64,000 nt of DNA from Branchiostoma floridae (lineage: Eukaryota > Chordata > Leptocardii > Amphioxiformes > Branchiostomatidae). A program made the position numbers and the translations under genes. Every line of letters starts with the position of its first letter. The stretch's first letter is position 1. The notes beneath the pieces were generated by a model that saw only the letters and a program-made list of their open reading frames with translations, made no database searches and had not been told where the DNA came from. Positions 1 to 11,089 of this stretch are shown piece by piece. Location: contig NC_049994.1 of the NCBI RefSeq assembly GCF_000003815.2, positions 7,445,789-7,509,788 of the forward strand. The letters run 5' to 3'.

Positions 1-644
1 ATACTGGTAACGTAAAATGTTGCCTCGTGATGACTTGTATGTTGTCTATGCCTCAATGAATATTCTAACAAGTTTTGTCCACAACTTAAGTTTTTTTTAA
101 TGACTACTTGTAGTGCGCGTAGAACGTATGTAACGTATGTAACGAACGTAAACAAGCTTATGTTGTTACGGTGTATTTGCAAGATACCTTTAATCGTGTT
201 GTCTAGTAAGAAACGTTTTTGCTATCGTTGTTGTAAGTTGTAACGTTTGTGTTAATGTGATTGTTCGTTACGTTACTGTCCTTCGGTGTAGATGTATAAA
301 TCAACAATCTACTAAATACGGTTGGCTGAAAGCTACCAAAAGATCCAAATTAGAGATACTGACATTTCTTATTATCCTTACTTCTACTTTCTATCAAAAG
401 TCTTGCGCGTTTTCTTTGCTTGAGCTCGAGTTTCCCCAGCTTGAAATATCTGATCTCTCGTGAGTTCTGAAAAATGGCTGCCCGTGACACCGCCTGCCAC
501 CAATGCGTCACCAGAGAGCCAAAGGAGCTGCCATCTTACCAAGAATAGTTTCGAATTGATCTCGGTTTTTCTTTCCTGTGAGTTGGATCCGCAATTTCTC
601 TAAGTGTAGGTTTCTTTTGTACTCACCATGTATTGAATCTACAG
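1..644 (+). other. Intronic sequence before the first visible collagen exon
   Basis: There is no Gly-X-Y coding block before position 645. The stretch ends with an acceptor (ACAG at 641-644), so it is the 3' part of an intron of the collagen gene, whose 5' exons lie outside the window. Short open frames here have no recognisable content. Confidence 0.7.
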
Positions 645-752
645 GGTAACCGAGGTAACCCCGGTCCCAACGGTCCCGCTGGAATCCCCGGCCCTCTCGG
701 CCCACCTGGCCCCGCTGGATCCGCAGGCAAGCAGGGAGATCGCGGTGATACT
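645..752 (+). CDS. Collagen exon, 108 bp, twelve Gly-X-Y triplets
   Basis: ACAG acceptor and gtaagt donor; phase 0 at both ends. It encodes 36 residues ending GKQGDRGDT. The RGD inside GDRGDT is a potential integrin motif, although RGD in native triple helix is usually cryptic. Confidence 0.95.
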
Positions 753-3700
753 GTAAGTCTAGTCTACCGACAAACGTATCTATTCTTCTCTTGACCATTG
801 TTTCTATTCGCACGGGAACCGTAGGGACAAAGGGGTAACGCTGGTCAACCAGGCCCCGGCGGCCTGCCTGGTGCACAAGGCCCGCCCGGCCCGGCCGGTT
901 CTCCCGGCTCGAACGGAGACCGTGGTAACAGTGTAAGTAGAAGACAGTTTGGATTGGCACAACCCGAAACTCATTTCACCACGTGGCTGCAAAGAGACAT
1001 CGGCAAAGTCCACATCAGCAAAGTCCACATCCACCACCCTTACTCCCTACCCTGATCTCCAGACATAAATAATATCTCCAAGTAGATCTTTCGGTTGGCA
1101 CTAGATACTGTTTTACTGTTTCTTGCCCATGGATAGTGTCTTCCCAACCGACAGATTTGACAAGAGATCAAAGATATACCCATGTACATTATCTTGCTAC
1201 AGAACCATTTTTCATGTTTTGCCATACATGAATAAAGTTAAAATCAATCATCATTTCCTCATGAATGCTACAAGACTTCATTTTTCGAAGAAAAAAAGAG
1301 AAAATGTTGCTCCTCATCACAAACGTTGCAATTTCATGGTTAGCTCTAATGTAAATATGCTGATTTCTATGATTTTTTTGTCATAAAAAGGTAATGTTCC
1401 TGCTAACTTTCCTTTTTTTACTTTCTCTAGGGTCCCCCCGGTCCATCTGGTCCTACTGGTGCTATGGGTCCCCGTGGTCCAGCTGTAAGTATATGTATCT
1501 TTTCATACTGGCAAAAATGTTAATTCGTTATGACGAATGCGTAACATACTATTATCTGACCCGCTGAAGTTGTGATATTTGAATTTGTCTTGATGTATGC
1601 TGACTCTGAATCTTAACTTACATCTGAACTTAATATGCATCGGCCACAAGTGTTAAAATCAAAGCATCAATGTATGTTAAAATCATGTTCCTTCATTCAA
1701 AGATGGCGTTGCTTTTGACTTACCCCGTTCTGCGATGTTTCGTTATGCTCACCACAATCTATGACGTGTTGTTTCCCAGGGTCCTTCTGGTGCACCTGGT
1801 GCTAAGGGTGAGTCTGGAGAGGCAGGAGAGCGTGGTCCCAAGGGACACCGCGGATTCGCTGGTCTGCAAGGTCTTCCCGGTCCCCCCGTAAGTAGTAGTA
1901 GTAGTAGCAGTAGTAGCCGTAAGTAATAATAGTGTTAGTAGCCGTAAGTAAAAGTTGTAATTGTAGTAGTAGTCGAGACAACCCGTAAGTTACATACATT
2001 TAAAAAAGCGGCGTTGCACTACAAAATCTACCAATAGATTCATCTAACGTAAAGTAGGACTTCTTCCGACTACCATGGTCTTCACATCGGTAGAAACAGA
2101 CTACGGCGGTTTAAGTATTGGAGACTGGAATCCTTCGTTTTAAAATAGATATGGGTAACCATGCATAACCATATATTGGTGTCAATTCACCCTCCAATAT
2201 AACATAAAGGCTAGGTCTCGGTTGGGAGTGCTTTCTTATTGCTGTTGCTATAGGTAAAATTCTTACCGGTTGTGTGTCCGCAACTGTACAAGAACTATGC
2301 GGCTTAACTACAGAAGACGTGCCTAACCGTTCTCTCTTTTGTATGTTCCAGGGTCAGCCCGGTGACCAAGGTGCAACTGGTCCCGCCGGTCCCGCTGGAC
2401 AGAGAGTAAGTGACCATAGACACACATACAACACATAGTGAGAACACTGACAACAGTAACTGAACAACACACGAACAAATCAATCACAGGTTTAATTTAC
2501 TGAGAAAAAAATCAAGACATTCTTTGAGTCTCGAAACACGGAAATTTATGCTCAATATAATAGCATCTGTTACTACAAGTAAAAGTATTTACCCATTTGA
2601 AGCATTTCCTTGGTAAAACATATGTAACAACCTAACTGGTGTCCGACACAACAAATTAGACCTACCTGGATGTCCTAGTTAGACTTTGCAAATGCAAACC
2701 CAAACACGTTAACCAAGTCTCGTCCCAAAAGCAACGACTTGATATCCCTAAATGCCCTGTTTTAAGAGCAACGGATATAGGTTACCCCGCGGTTAACGGT
2801 GAATAGGTGTTAAAGGTGTCCCCCTTTTTTGTCCTGTAGGGTTCTCCTGGAGGTCGTGGTCCCGCTGGTCCACCTGGTAACGATGGTAAGAGCGGTCCCG
2901 CTGGTATGATGGGTCCACGTGGTCGTCCCGGTGAAGCTGGTCCCGCTGTAAGTATCTCTATATCTCTGTCTTATATGCGATCCCACCGTCTTCTCTTGTA
3001 GATAGGGCTGTGTACCTAATGTCTGTACCATTTCAATTTGGTACGGTACAGGTCCTGATCTAAAAGTCTGGTTACTGGTATACCTATTTATGTATACTTG
3101 TACACTTATACATATTTCTGGCCTGAACGTCTGGTTATTGGCATACCTATTCATAAACCTGATTGAAGTAAGCACTGGCCGATACATCTCTTGTACCTGT
3201 ACCATTTCAATTTGTTACGGTACAGGTCCTGACCTAAACGTCTAGTATACCTATGCATAACTAAAGCACATGTTGATATCATTTTTGTTGCAAAGTATAG
3301 GGTAAACCCCAAACCCTGAAAACTCAAGAAAATTTTAACAAACTGTAAAATAATCCAAATACCATTGATATCATGATGGTCGAAGCTGTTCCTTAATTGC
3401 TGTGCGTGTACCTGTACCTGAATTGATTTAGGTATATAGCCCTATTTGTAAAGCACTCTTAAAGGGTGGGATCGATAGTTTGTTACAAATCTCGATGTTG
3501 ACCCGATTTTAATGGACTATTATGAATCTATTCGTTCTATAAGCATGTATAAGCAATTTTCGTTCTTATCGCCATTGTGGTAATATATCAGCATGTTCAG
3601 ATCGTTATAGAAACGTCTTTACACAACTTTGATTTTGATATGTTAATATTTTAAGTTTCCTTCTATCTAGCGAACTAGAAGACCACTTAAATCTCTTTTA

Positions 3701-6700
3701 TGTAAGAATAAAACAAAATGTTCATGATATGTTTTTATTGATAAGTATTATGAATTGTTCTGCTGGGGAAGACGACCATTTGGCTTTACTTAAGCCCCCT
3801 ATATCTTATTTGCATAACATGCGAGAAGTCCTGGACAGGAGGTGCTTGTAATAGGCCCCCATGTGTGTTGTACGCACGTGTTATGTTCGGAAGGCTGTGT
3901 CTCACTAACTAACTCACCATAATCAGTTTCAGGTTGCACGTATTAACAAATATTTTAATGCATAATTGCTTTGTATTTTACAGGCTTGACGATTAATTGC
4001 TTTTGTTTTACATTTGTTTTTGTTTTATTTTGTCAGCGACTTAGATGACGTTGAACGATAATGTTTGTTTTTCATACTGCTATTTTGTACTTAATTCACG
4101 TTTTGTTGTCTTGCTTTGTTTTGTTTTAATACCAACTTATTTTTGCCTGTTCTCCCAAATATAGAGACAAAAGTCGTTGTTGAAAGAAAAATGGCGACTC
4201 TACTACGTACTTTATCACTGACACAAATTGTAGTTTTTTCTTCTAACTACTTGTTGTTTTTTAACGTTCCAGTTTAGTATGGAGCCCTTTAATTCTATTG
4301 AAAACGTAGATCCTTCTTGCGAAAGCAAAATGGGAGAATTCCACTTCCTAACTCAATGTCAAGTTGGTTTGCACTTCGTCGCATTGCAGGCTTAAAACAT
4401 TGAGTTAGGAGACCTGTCTTGGCGCCGACAGCTAGCTAACAGCCTTTGGTATAACACCGACCACCTCCTAGTTTACAGACGTCCACACTAGGCGAAGCTT
4501 ACCTAACTGATGGCATGACAACACGTACAACCACCCAACCCCAGCCTCTCGTACGTTCACGTTTGTGTCGACGGTACGTAACCTCGCCGTTAGCGTCGGG
4601 CAGCCTGACAGGGATATCTTTAACACTGAGCGCCCTCTATCCTAGGGTCCAGATGGTCCACGTGGTCCCCCTGGCCCGCCCGGTCCTCCAGGTCCGCCCG
4701 CAGCTCCCCTGCAAATGCCACAAAGAAAAGTGACGACCCGCTTTAACCCCCAGACAGGACAATTCCAAGAGGTATGGTGATAAACCGCGATTTCTTACTT
4801 TTGTACCGTACGTAACATTTTACAGGGTATGCCCGGCCCCCCTGGTCCTCCCGGTCCCCCCGGACCCGCAGGCGATCCCGGTGGCTTCCCCGCCTCCGCA
4901 TTCATGGGCCAACGTGCCAAGGGCCCAGATCCACTCGCCGGCTATTACAGAGTAGGTCTCCCCTTCGCTACTAAAGGATAAGGAATCTTTACTTTCTAAC
5001 AGCTTTCTGCTGTGTTAGATAGTAATGAGCATACATTATTGTACACCAGTGGTAAGTGGCATGTGATTATATATACTTCCATTTGCTAAAGCCCTAACAT
5101 TTTCTTCGACAAGTCACTTCTAACAGCTTAAATTTTAGAAATGGATTCCTGTAAGTATTTTTTACTCCATTTTCCTTTAAAGAATCCCCGCTTTCCCTTA
5201 CCTACATCTTGAGGTTAGAGCTTTGCATGGTGAACTGCAGTATCATAAAGAGGGATCCAAATTCGTAGTCAGCGCAGGAAACTAGCCCTGCCGTGGGAGT
5301 GGGGGCCACTACTCTTCACTTATTTGCTCTTTCTTTGTTGATGAATTAGTGAACTTAACAGTATCAACGCTTATGGGAAAATAGATTGTGTTACATGCTT
5401 AATTCGCTTTTGGCAATATATCTATATGAGCTTTGTAATCTAGAGTAAGATAATTTACAATTACGCAATTTTAAGAGTTATCAAAAGCTACGAATGTGCA
5501 TGGTTAGTGTTGTAAGGTGTACGTATGATTTGGCTAGTTCTAATCGATGTTTTCTATACCCCCCACCCCAACGTCTAGGATGCCCCTGGCGACGGCAAGG
5601 GTGCCGACCCCAAGGTTGCCGACGCTCTGGAGGCCATCAGCGCACAGATCGAGTCACTCAAGAAGCCCACTGGCACCAGGAAGAACCCAGCCAGGACTTG
5701 CCGCGATCTTGCTCTCTGCCACCCAACATGGCCATCTGGTGAGAACAATGCTTTACTCAAAAGCAAGACATAAAGTTACAGTATATAGGACAATTCTCTA
5801 GCCCTTGATAACAGCTAGCAACGTCTGCCGTGATCTTACTCTCTGTCACCCAACATGGCCATCTGGTGAGACCAACGTATAAGATGCTTTGTTTACAAGC
5901 TAGACATCAAATTACAGTATAGGACAATACCCTAGCCCTTGATAATAGCAAGCAAAGTAGGTTCGACTTACTATTCCTCCAAAAACATAAGTCAAGCAAA
6001 GCGTTTCCGTCTTCCTCTTCTTCCAAAAAAGAAGTCAAACCCAACCTCTTGATATAACAAATACTAGTTTTTGAGCAGCCACAGATTTGAAGATTTTTAT
6101 GTTACGTGATGTCCGTCCCCTATGGTTCTACCGTGTACTTGCAACTAAATTTGAGCAAAGAACTTGCAAAGAAACTTTCAATGATAACTTACTAGTATTA
6201 CTCTAAAACCTGCGCATGTGGCAAAATGTCCAAGGTGTAGCCAGGCCTTCCTCCGTGGCAAATTATTCTCCCAATAATAGCCAGCGTAGTCAGCCTGGTA
6301 GAGACTAACAAAGATAGCTGCTTTGACATTTTCTCGTGTTTGTATCTGTCTGTGACTGACAAAGTGTTCTCCGCTTCCCTACAGGTAACTACTGGATCGA
6401 TCCTAACCAGGGATGCACCGTTGATGCTATCGAGGTATGGTGCGACATGAAGACATACGAGACCTGTGTCTACCCCAAGCCAGCCAAGGTGAGAGCTAAT
6501 GTCATTGTTCTTGTCGTAACTGGTAGCAGCTTACAGCTGCTTGTTTCAAACCCTGTAAAGTGCATCGCTGTTGGGGCTCCACTTGTCTTCCAGGAGGCTA
6601 GCAAGCACGCTAGCAGCCCCATATCTTTATAACTACAAAGCATACCCTACTATTTGAACATCAAGGTACCAGTCACTCCGTAAGGTTAACAACATCCATC

Positions 6701-7880
6701 TTACTACTAGTATATGGGTGGATGAAAACGTAGTCCTATGGCCGCACCTGGGACAATAACCGTCCGTCGTATTGGGGTCACCTTAGTTAGCACCGAATGG
6801 CAGCCGTTCCAGAACCTTGCGATTTAACCGAGCTCAGCCTCGCAATTCAGTCCCTGGCTGCGAAGAAAAAGTAGTTGTCCCACTCAACAACAGTAGCCAA
6901 CAATCACGTTGAATAATGGCGTTGAAATCACAGCGTTGACGGGTTGCGACATGTACTTTTAACTTTGAATTGAGTCATGTTTGGTGACAGTCTGGCTTCC
7001 TCTATCGCTCGCAGGTACCAAGGGGAGCATGGTACAAGGGCCCGAGCAAGCACGTCTGGTTCGGCGACAGCATGAAGGGCGGCTACCACTTCACCTACAC
7101 CGCCGACGAGATCCAGATGCAGTTCCTGAGGTTGTCCAGCACCGGCGCTCGCCAGAACATCACCTACCAGTGCAAGAACTCTGTAGCGTACTACGATGCC
7201 TACAACAGCAACTACAAGAAGGCCCTCAAGATCATGGGCAACGACGAGACCGAGTTGTCGGCCGAGGGAGCCAGGAAATTCCAATACGATGTAAACCTAA
7301 AGGAAGATGGATGCCAGGTCAGTTATTTGTTGATTAATTACTCCACTTCAAAGTTATCACATCACATATGTACCTCATATTTTATCAATAGATTTGATAG
7401 GATATTTCCGTACTCAAAGCAGAACGCTTACCTACAAGTTGTCAATTTGTCATCTTATAATTCTCAAGTTAAGATTAACGGAAAGAAGCAAAAGGTGAAA
7501 GTTGCCGGGTAAATGGTATCGGCCCCCGTCTCGGTCGAGGGAGGCTTGATTTTTGATTGATACAGATTTTTACGATGGAATATATTTTTTAGTAGGCAAC
7601 TATGTTGGAATCTCTTATTTGTTCAATAGGCAACGTGGAGATACATGAAACTCAACTTTCCTTAATGTGTCTTATTTTTCACGTGGTGATACGTGAAACT
7701 CAACTTTCCTTTGTGTGTCTTATTTTGCAGAGTGCCGCACCAGGAAAATGGTCGCAGACAGTCATGGAATACAAAACAAAGAAGACGACGCGGCTGCCGT
7801 TTATCGACATTGCACCTTACGACATCGGCAGACCAGACCAAGAATTCGGCGTGGAAATTGGCCCGGTCTGCTTCAAGTAG
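645..7880 (+). CDS. Fibrillar collagen alpha chain (clade A, type II-like), 3' part of gene
   Basis: Secreted procollagen chain; the visible 502 codons cover the end of the triple helix, the telopeptide and the complete C-propeptide that drives trimerisation. Exons: 645-752, 825-932, 1431-1484, 1780-1887, 2352-2405, 2840-2947, 4646-4771, 4826-4951, 5579-5738, 6385-6488, 7015-7317, 7731-7880. Helix exons are exactly 54 or 108 bp and start with a Gly codon, the fibrillar collagen signature. The cross-link site KGHRGF is in the fourth exon. The telopeptide has GPDPL as in type II collagen. The C-propeptide has eight cysteines (ARTC, ALC, QGC, VWC, ETC, YQC, DGC, GPVC) and the conserved QNIT glycosylation site, and ends GPVCFK. 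Having the second cysteine means homotrimers are possible. The segment after GDSMKGGY that includes the chain-recognition region is several residues shorter than in vertebrate types I-III. Odd: the helix is interrupted near its end (see finding). The 5' end is outside the window. Confidence 0.96.
825..932 (+). CDS. Collagen exon, 108 bp
   Basis: Acceptor GTAG at 821-824, donor gtaagt at 933. Thirty-six residues of unbroken Gly-X-Y, phase 0 at both ends. Confidence 0.95.
1431..1484 (+). CDS. Collagen exon, 54 bp
   Basis: Acceptor CTCTAG ending at 1430, donor gtaagt at 1485. Six triplets, ending GPRGPA. Confidence 0.95.
1780..1887 (+). CDS. Collagen exon with helical cross-link site
   Basis: 108 bp, phase 0. 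It encodes [17 protein letters not shown], the equivalent of the C-terminal helical lysine cross-link region of vertebrate types I-III (KGHRGF). This anchors the alignment: the following 54-, 108- and junction-exon order matches vertebrate clade-A genes. Confidence 0.96.
2352..2405 (+). CDS. Collagen exon, 54 bp
   Basis: Acceptor CCAG ending at 2351, donor gtaagt at 2406. It encodes [18 protein letters not shown]. Confidence 0.95.
2840..2947 (+). CDS. Collagen exon, 108 bp
   Basis: Acceptor TGTAG ending at 2839, donor gtaagt at 2948. Twelve triplets including [18 protein letters not shown]. It is followed by a 1.7-kb intron in which I see no further Gly-X-Y block. Confidence 0.95.
4646..4771 (+). 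CDS. Collagen exon: end of main helix plus non-helical insert
   Basis: 126 bp, phase 0. The first 18 residues are Gly-X-Y ([18 protein letters not shown]). The next 24 residues (start [10 protein letters not shown], end TGQFQE) have no Gly-X-Y pattern and are basic and Gln-rich. The next exon then resumes Gly-X-Y. Vertebrate clade-A chains have no such break here. Confidence 0.9.
4826..4951 (+). CDS. Collagen exon: minor helix, telopeptide and start of C-propeptide
   Basis: 126 bp, phase 0. About six Gly-X-Y triplets ([18 protein letters not shown]), then a telopeptide containing [25 protein letters not shown] and the YYR/Asp junction resemble the type II/type I telopeptide, where BMP-1-like proteases cut before Asp. 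The Asp is the first codon of the next exon. Confidence 0.93.
5579..5738 (+). CDS. Collagen C-propeptide exon 1
   Basis: 160 bp, phase 0 in and phase 1 out. It encodes [12 protein letters not shown] through the coiled-coil-like [17 protein letters not shown] and the conserved [20 protein letters not shown], with the first two propeptide cysteines. Its 3' end and donor are duplicated downstream. Confidence 0.95.
5697..5960 (+). repeat. Tandem duplication across collagen exon/intron junction (period 127 bp)
   Basis: The last about 40 bases of the exon ending at 5738, its gtgaga donor and the start of the intron recur 127 bp later (GATCTT at 5705 and 5832; donors at 5739 and 5866). Copy 2 has a few substitutions (for example CGTGATCTTACTC). 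Using the second donor would run into a TAA about 11 codons into the intron, so it cannot give a full chain. Confidence 0.85.
6385..6488 (+). CDS. Collagen C-propeptide exon 2
   Basis: 104 bp. The initial GT completes a Gly codon. It encodes [20 protein letters not shown] and [10 protein letters not shown], including the conserved calcium-loop segment YWIDPNQGC and three cysteines. Donor gtgaga. Confidence 0.95.
7015..7317 (+). CDS. Collagen C-propeptide exon 3 (chain recognition, N-glycan site)
   Basis: 303 bp, 101 codons, phase 0. It contains [31 protein letters not shown] and a Gln at the final codon. The stretch between GDSMKGGY and FLRL is shorter than in vertebrate types I-III. Confidence 0.95.
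7633..7730 (+). repeat. Duplicated 3' end of last collagen intron (period 48 bp)
   Basis: The acceptor-proximal segment (ACGTGG...GAAACTCAACTTTCCTT...TTATTTT) occurs twice, at 7633 and 7681. Only the second copy ends in CAG; the first reads TTTTCAC, so it lacks the acceptor AG. Confidence 0.8.
7731..7880 (+). CDS. Collagen last coding exon
   Basis: 150 bp; encodes [32 protein letters not shown] and the terminal GPVCFK, then TAG at 7878-7880. It matches the fibrillar C-propeptide end. Confidence 0.96.
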   Translation, partial: SAAPGKWSQTVMEYKTKKTTRLPFIDIAPYDIGRPDQEFGVEIGPVCFK

Positions 7881-8097
7881 AGAACTCACCAACATTTCTA
7901 TTTTTAACTGTTCTATTTTTGTATCGGAGCGCTTTTCTCATTTTTGGGTATTCTATCGGATCGCCAAGATAGTGATTTCTAAAGTCGTGGGAGGATTTTA
8001 ATCTTTAAGGACACTCTGGAGCCTTAACATTGGCGTAGATTTTTTTTTGTACAGTTAGAATATAGCAGAGTGCCACGGAGTCGCTCTTGAGCTATCA

Positions 8098-8103
8098 AAT
8101 AAA
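8098..8103 (+). terminator. Candidate collagen polyadenylation signal
   Basis: AATAAA 218 bp after the stop codon. A second AATAAA lies at 8912-8917. Which one is used cannot be told from sequence. Confidence 0.5.
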
Positions 8104-8993
8104 TTTGCAAGGAACGGGTTCACAAAGAAAGACTAAGAGGCGAGATGGTGCTATCAAGTGAGCATAAGTCTATTTTATAGTTCAAGAGCACTTTTGTACA
8201 TAAAGAGTCTTGTTGAAGACTGTTTTTGTAGTGTGATTTTACAGCTAACGCTGCAATAGCGTGCACGATATGTACACCAGCGACCACAGGTGAGATGCGA
8301 AACGAAACTTGAAAGAAATCCAAGGTACCACCAAGAAAGATTCTAGTCATCTTTTTCTCCTCGTAGGAGACATATTTTCGCCAAACCTGTGGCCGCTGCT
8401 TGGAAGACAAAATTCAGGGTCCAAAAAATAATCGGTGCTAACATTCCCAACACTATGGTGCTTTGACTCCTTACCTCAAATATCGGGGAAAAAACTAAGC
8501 TTCACCCCCTTAGTTTGCGATGAAAAATAAACTTAAATGAAAGGGCCTCCATACTATACCCAAAACTGCACGTAGAAGTCCGGGACGATATGGGCTTGCT
8601 TGGGATCTTTTTTTGCGTTTGTCCTTTTTTGTTTTTGGGGTATGATAGACACATAGTTTTTCGTAGAATTAGGTCCAATATTCCATTTCGGTACCGATGC
8701 AATATTGGGCTTAGTAGTTAAATAGGTGCTAATAGAGTATGTGTAATGAGTGTTATGATTTTGATTGTTCTTTTTTTGGAATCCATAAATAGGACGTCTG
8801 TAATGAGGACCCTTTCCTAGATTATGTTAAGACATATCCATGATTGTAATTATACTTGAGATATTTTGTGAAGCCCAGGACTTTCTACATGCAGCCCGTG
8901 AGGAAGGAAAAAATAAAGCCTTTTGCAAGAAGTTGCACTTTTGGCTCCTGTGGCGTTTATATAGTAAGTAGTGAAACAAATACAGTATAGGAG

Positions 8994-9146
8994 TGAGTGA
9001 ATGAATGAATGAATGGGTGAATGGATGGAAGGGTGGATGGATAGACGGACGGACGATGAATGGATGGATGGTTGGATGGAGGAATGATGGATGATTGATG
9101 GATGGATGGATGAAGGAAGGAAGGATGGATGGATGGATGGATGGTC
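8994..9146. repeat. (GGAT/ATGG)n microsatellite
   Basis: Interrupted tetranucleotide array of GGAT, GAAT and GGAC units, about 150 bp. Confidence 0.9.
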
Positions 9147-9359
9147 CAAACTATAATGAAACGTTACTTCGATATTTTCCGGTGGTGCTCAATGCACTGA
9201 TGAATCGATAGACAAGACATCTTATGGGAGTTGTTTAGGTAACCTTTGGAAAAGACCGATCAAAATCTTTCACAATGAGAGCAGTAAATATAACGACAAT
9301 ATGGTTGTGTTACACGCTACGAAGCAATCACAAGAAAAGAGGAGTGTACTAGTAAAATA

Positions 9360-9545
9360 TCTAAGTGAAATTTTCCAGTTGAGGCCACCTGATTTGCAAT
9401 TGTGTATCAGGAACCGATGAGTTCCAGTCGACCTTGCTTGCCCTTGGCAGTAAAGTGTAAATCTTAAGGTTAAGAAATTGGAGGAGATTCAAACCCGCAA
9501 CCCTTTGGTTACCACGAACTACTTTTAAGTCACCTAGATATGTTT
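9360..9545 (-). mobile_element. tRNA-derived SINE-like sequence
   Basis: On the minus strand a B-box-like GGGTTTGAATCTCC (plus 9480-9500) follows a degenerate tRNA-like head. It resembles Pol III SINE heads. Boundaries are approximate and no target duplication was found. Confidence 0.35.
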
Positions 9546-9677
9546 TGTACCAAAGACAGACAATTTCAGTTAATTCTGAGCAAAGGAAGCCAATCTTATT
9601 TCGTTCTGAGGTCAGAAAATAGGAGGAGGGCTGTTAGGGGTCCTAATAAAGTATTTCATATAGGTTGCGATCGAAGA

Positions 9678-9752
9678 TAGCCTGGATGCCAGACTGTATC
9701 CAGTGTTTTCACAAGCCGGAAAGGCTCTTGAAACAGTCTGGCATCTAGGCTA
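9678..9752. mobile_element. Foldback element 1 of AGCCTGG hairpin family
   Basis: Terminal 20-bp arms TAGCCTGGATGCCAGACTGT and its reverse complement match at 19 of 20 positions, with a 35-bp loop. The ends match those of the four other palindromes listed here. Confidence 0.75.
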
Positions 9753-10049
9753 GATCGAGGACACTAGATGCTAGATCGAGGACACGGGTATTACATAAAC
9801 AACTTGCGTCGTAAAATTTATCTACGGAAGATTTATGTACGTATACAAGACTGACCGGCACACTGGCGACCCTAAACAGTGCGATCAGAGGGGCGAACTG
9901 CAGGTACAAAAGGATGGATTCCCAACCCACTGCCGACCTTCGTTTACAAGTGGTCGTGATCGATCGGGAGCAACAAGGTATACGACAACAAATTGAAGGC
10001 ACTCGTTGGACGGTCGTGGCCGGATGTGTTGTACAAAAATGTGCAGTCT

Positions 10050-10400
10050 TGCTACGAAACGGGCGTTGTTGACCCTTGCCGGTGGTCAGTTTAAATAGTT
10101 GGTTTTAGTCCTTCCCGTACCAAATGGTGCATCGGGCGGGGCCCATCTCTGTTTCTAATTCTGTAGCCCGGGGCCACACAAACTTTGTGCAGTCACTACA
10201 TACAGCAGAGTCTAACTATTGGGAGGTAGTGCACTTTTAGTACAGTCATCTGTTGAACCACGTATACCACACTAAGAGAAAGCAGCATGTACAATTTTCA
10301 GAATCTTCGGAATGGCTTTGCCGGGGATCGAACTCACGACCTACCGACCGAAAAGTAAACACTCACTGCCCACTTTACCATTGCACCGGTTTGCATAGAA
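10050..10400 (-). mobile_element. tRNA-derived SINE-like sequence
   Basis: The minus strand has a tRNA-like head: an A-box-like TGGTAAAGTGGGCAG, then a B box GAGTTCGATCCCCGGC (plus 10318-10335). The body runs toward lower coordinates. The 5' boundary near 10400 is fair; the 3' end is a guess. Confidence 0.45.
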
Positions 10401-11089
10401 CGTACAAATTTAAAGACAACAGCAACAGAATATGTGACAGCCCCTAAAGTTGTGATAGTCGTTCTCTGAACAGGTGCAAAATGATCATTCCCAAAGACAT
10501 CCTGACTCTCACTTCCTGTTGTTTTGAAAAGGAGGGTTCACACATCCGGAATTCCAGACGTGAAAGATGGGTTCGTCTGAAGTTTAAAGTTGAAATTACA
10601 ATGAATAGTGAACAAAAGTGCGATGGTTAACTCTAAGGACTCAAAAACAACATGTAAAGCAAGGGTGAGTGTGGGGGCATTTTCGACTCTAAAATATTAG
10701 GATAAACATGCAAGGACATTTCACGCAGACCACGCCCCCTCCCTCTCCCCTTAATTTGGGCTCCTACTAAGTGTATAGCTAGGAGGTGAGGGAGATAAAG
10801 TTCTGAGTTTGTCTGTGTGTCTGTCTGTGTGTGTTTGTGTTTCCGTTTTTGTGTGATCAACATAACTCAAGAACCTCTGGATGTATTACGAGAGTAGGTG
10901 TTCGGAGGACGAAGGTCAAAGCCGACTCTGGCCCCCAGTATGTGGCCTTGGTACTGCAGCAGAACTTCTTTTTTTATATTTCAGCCATACCATAGGTATG
11001 GTGAAATATATTGTATTCGTAATGTTTCTTTCTTTCTTTCTTTCTCCTGTCAAATCTTCAAATCGAATCAACTCCGCCATTTTTTAACC

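Noticed and set aside
8120-8410. 96-codon minus frame in collagen 3' UTR
   Set aside because: Antisense to the UTR, no motif; chance.
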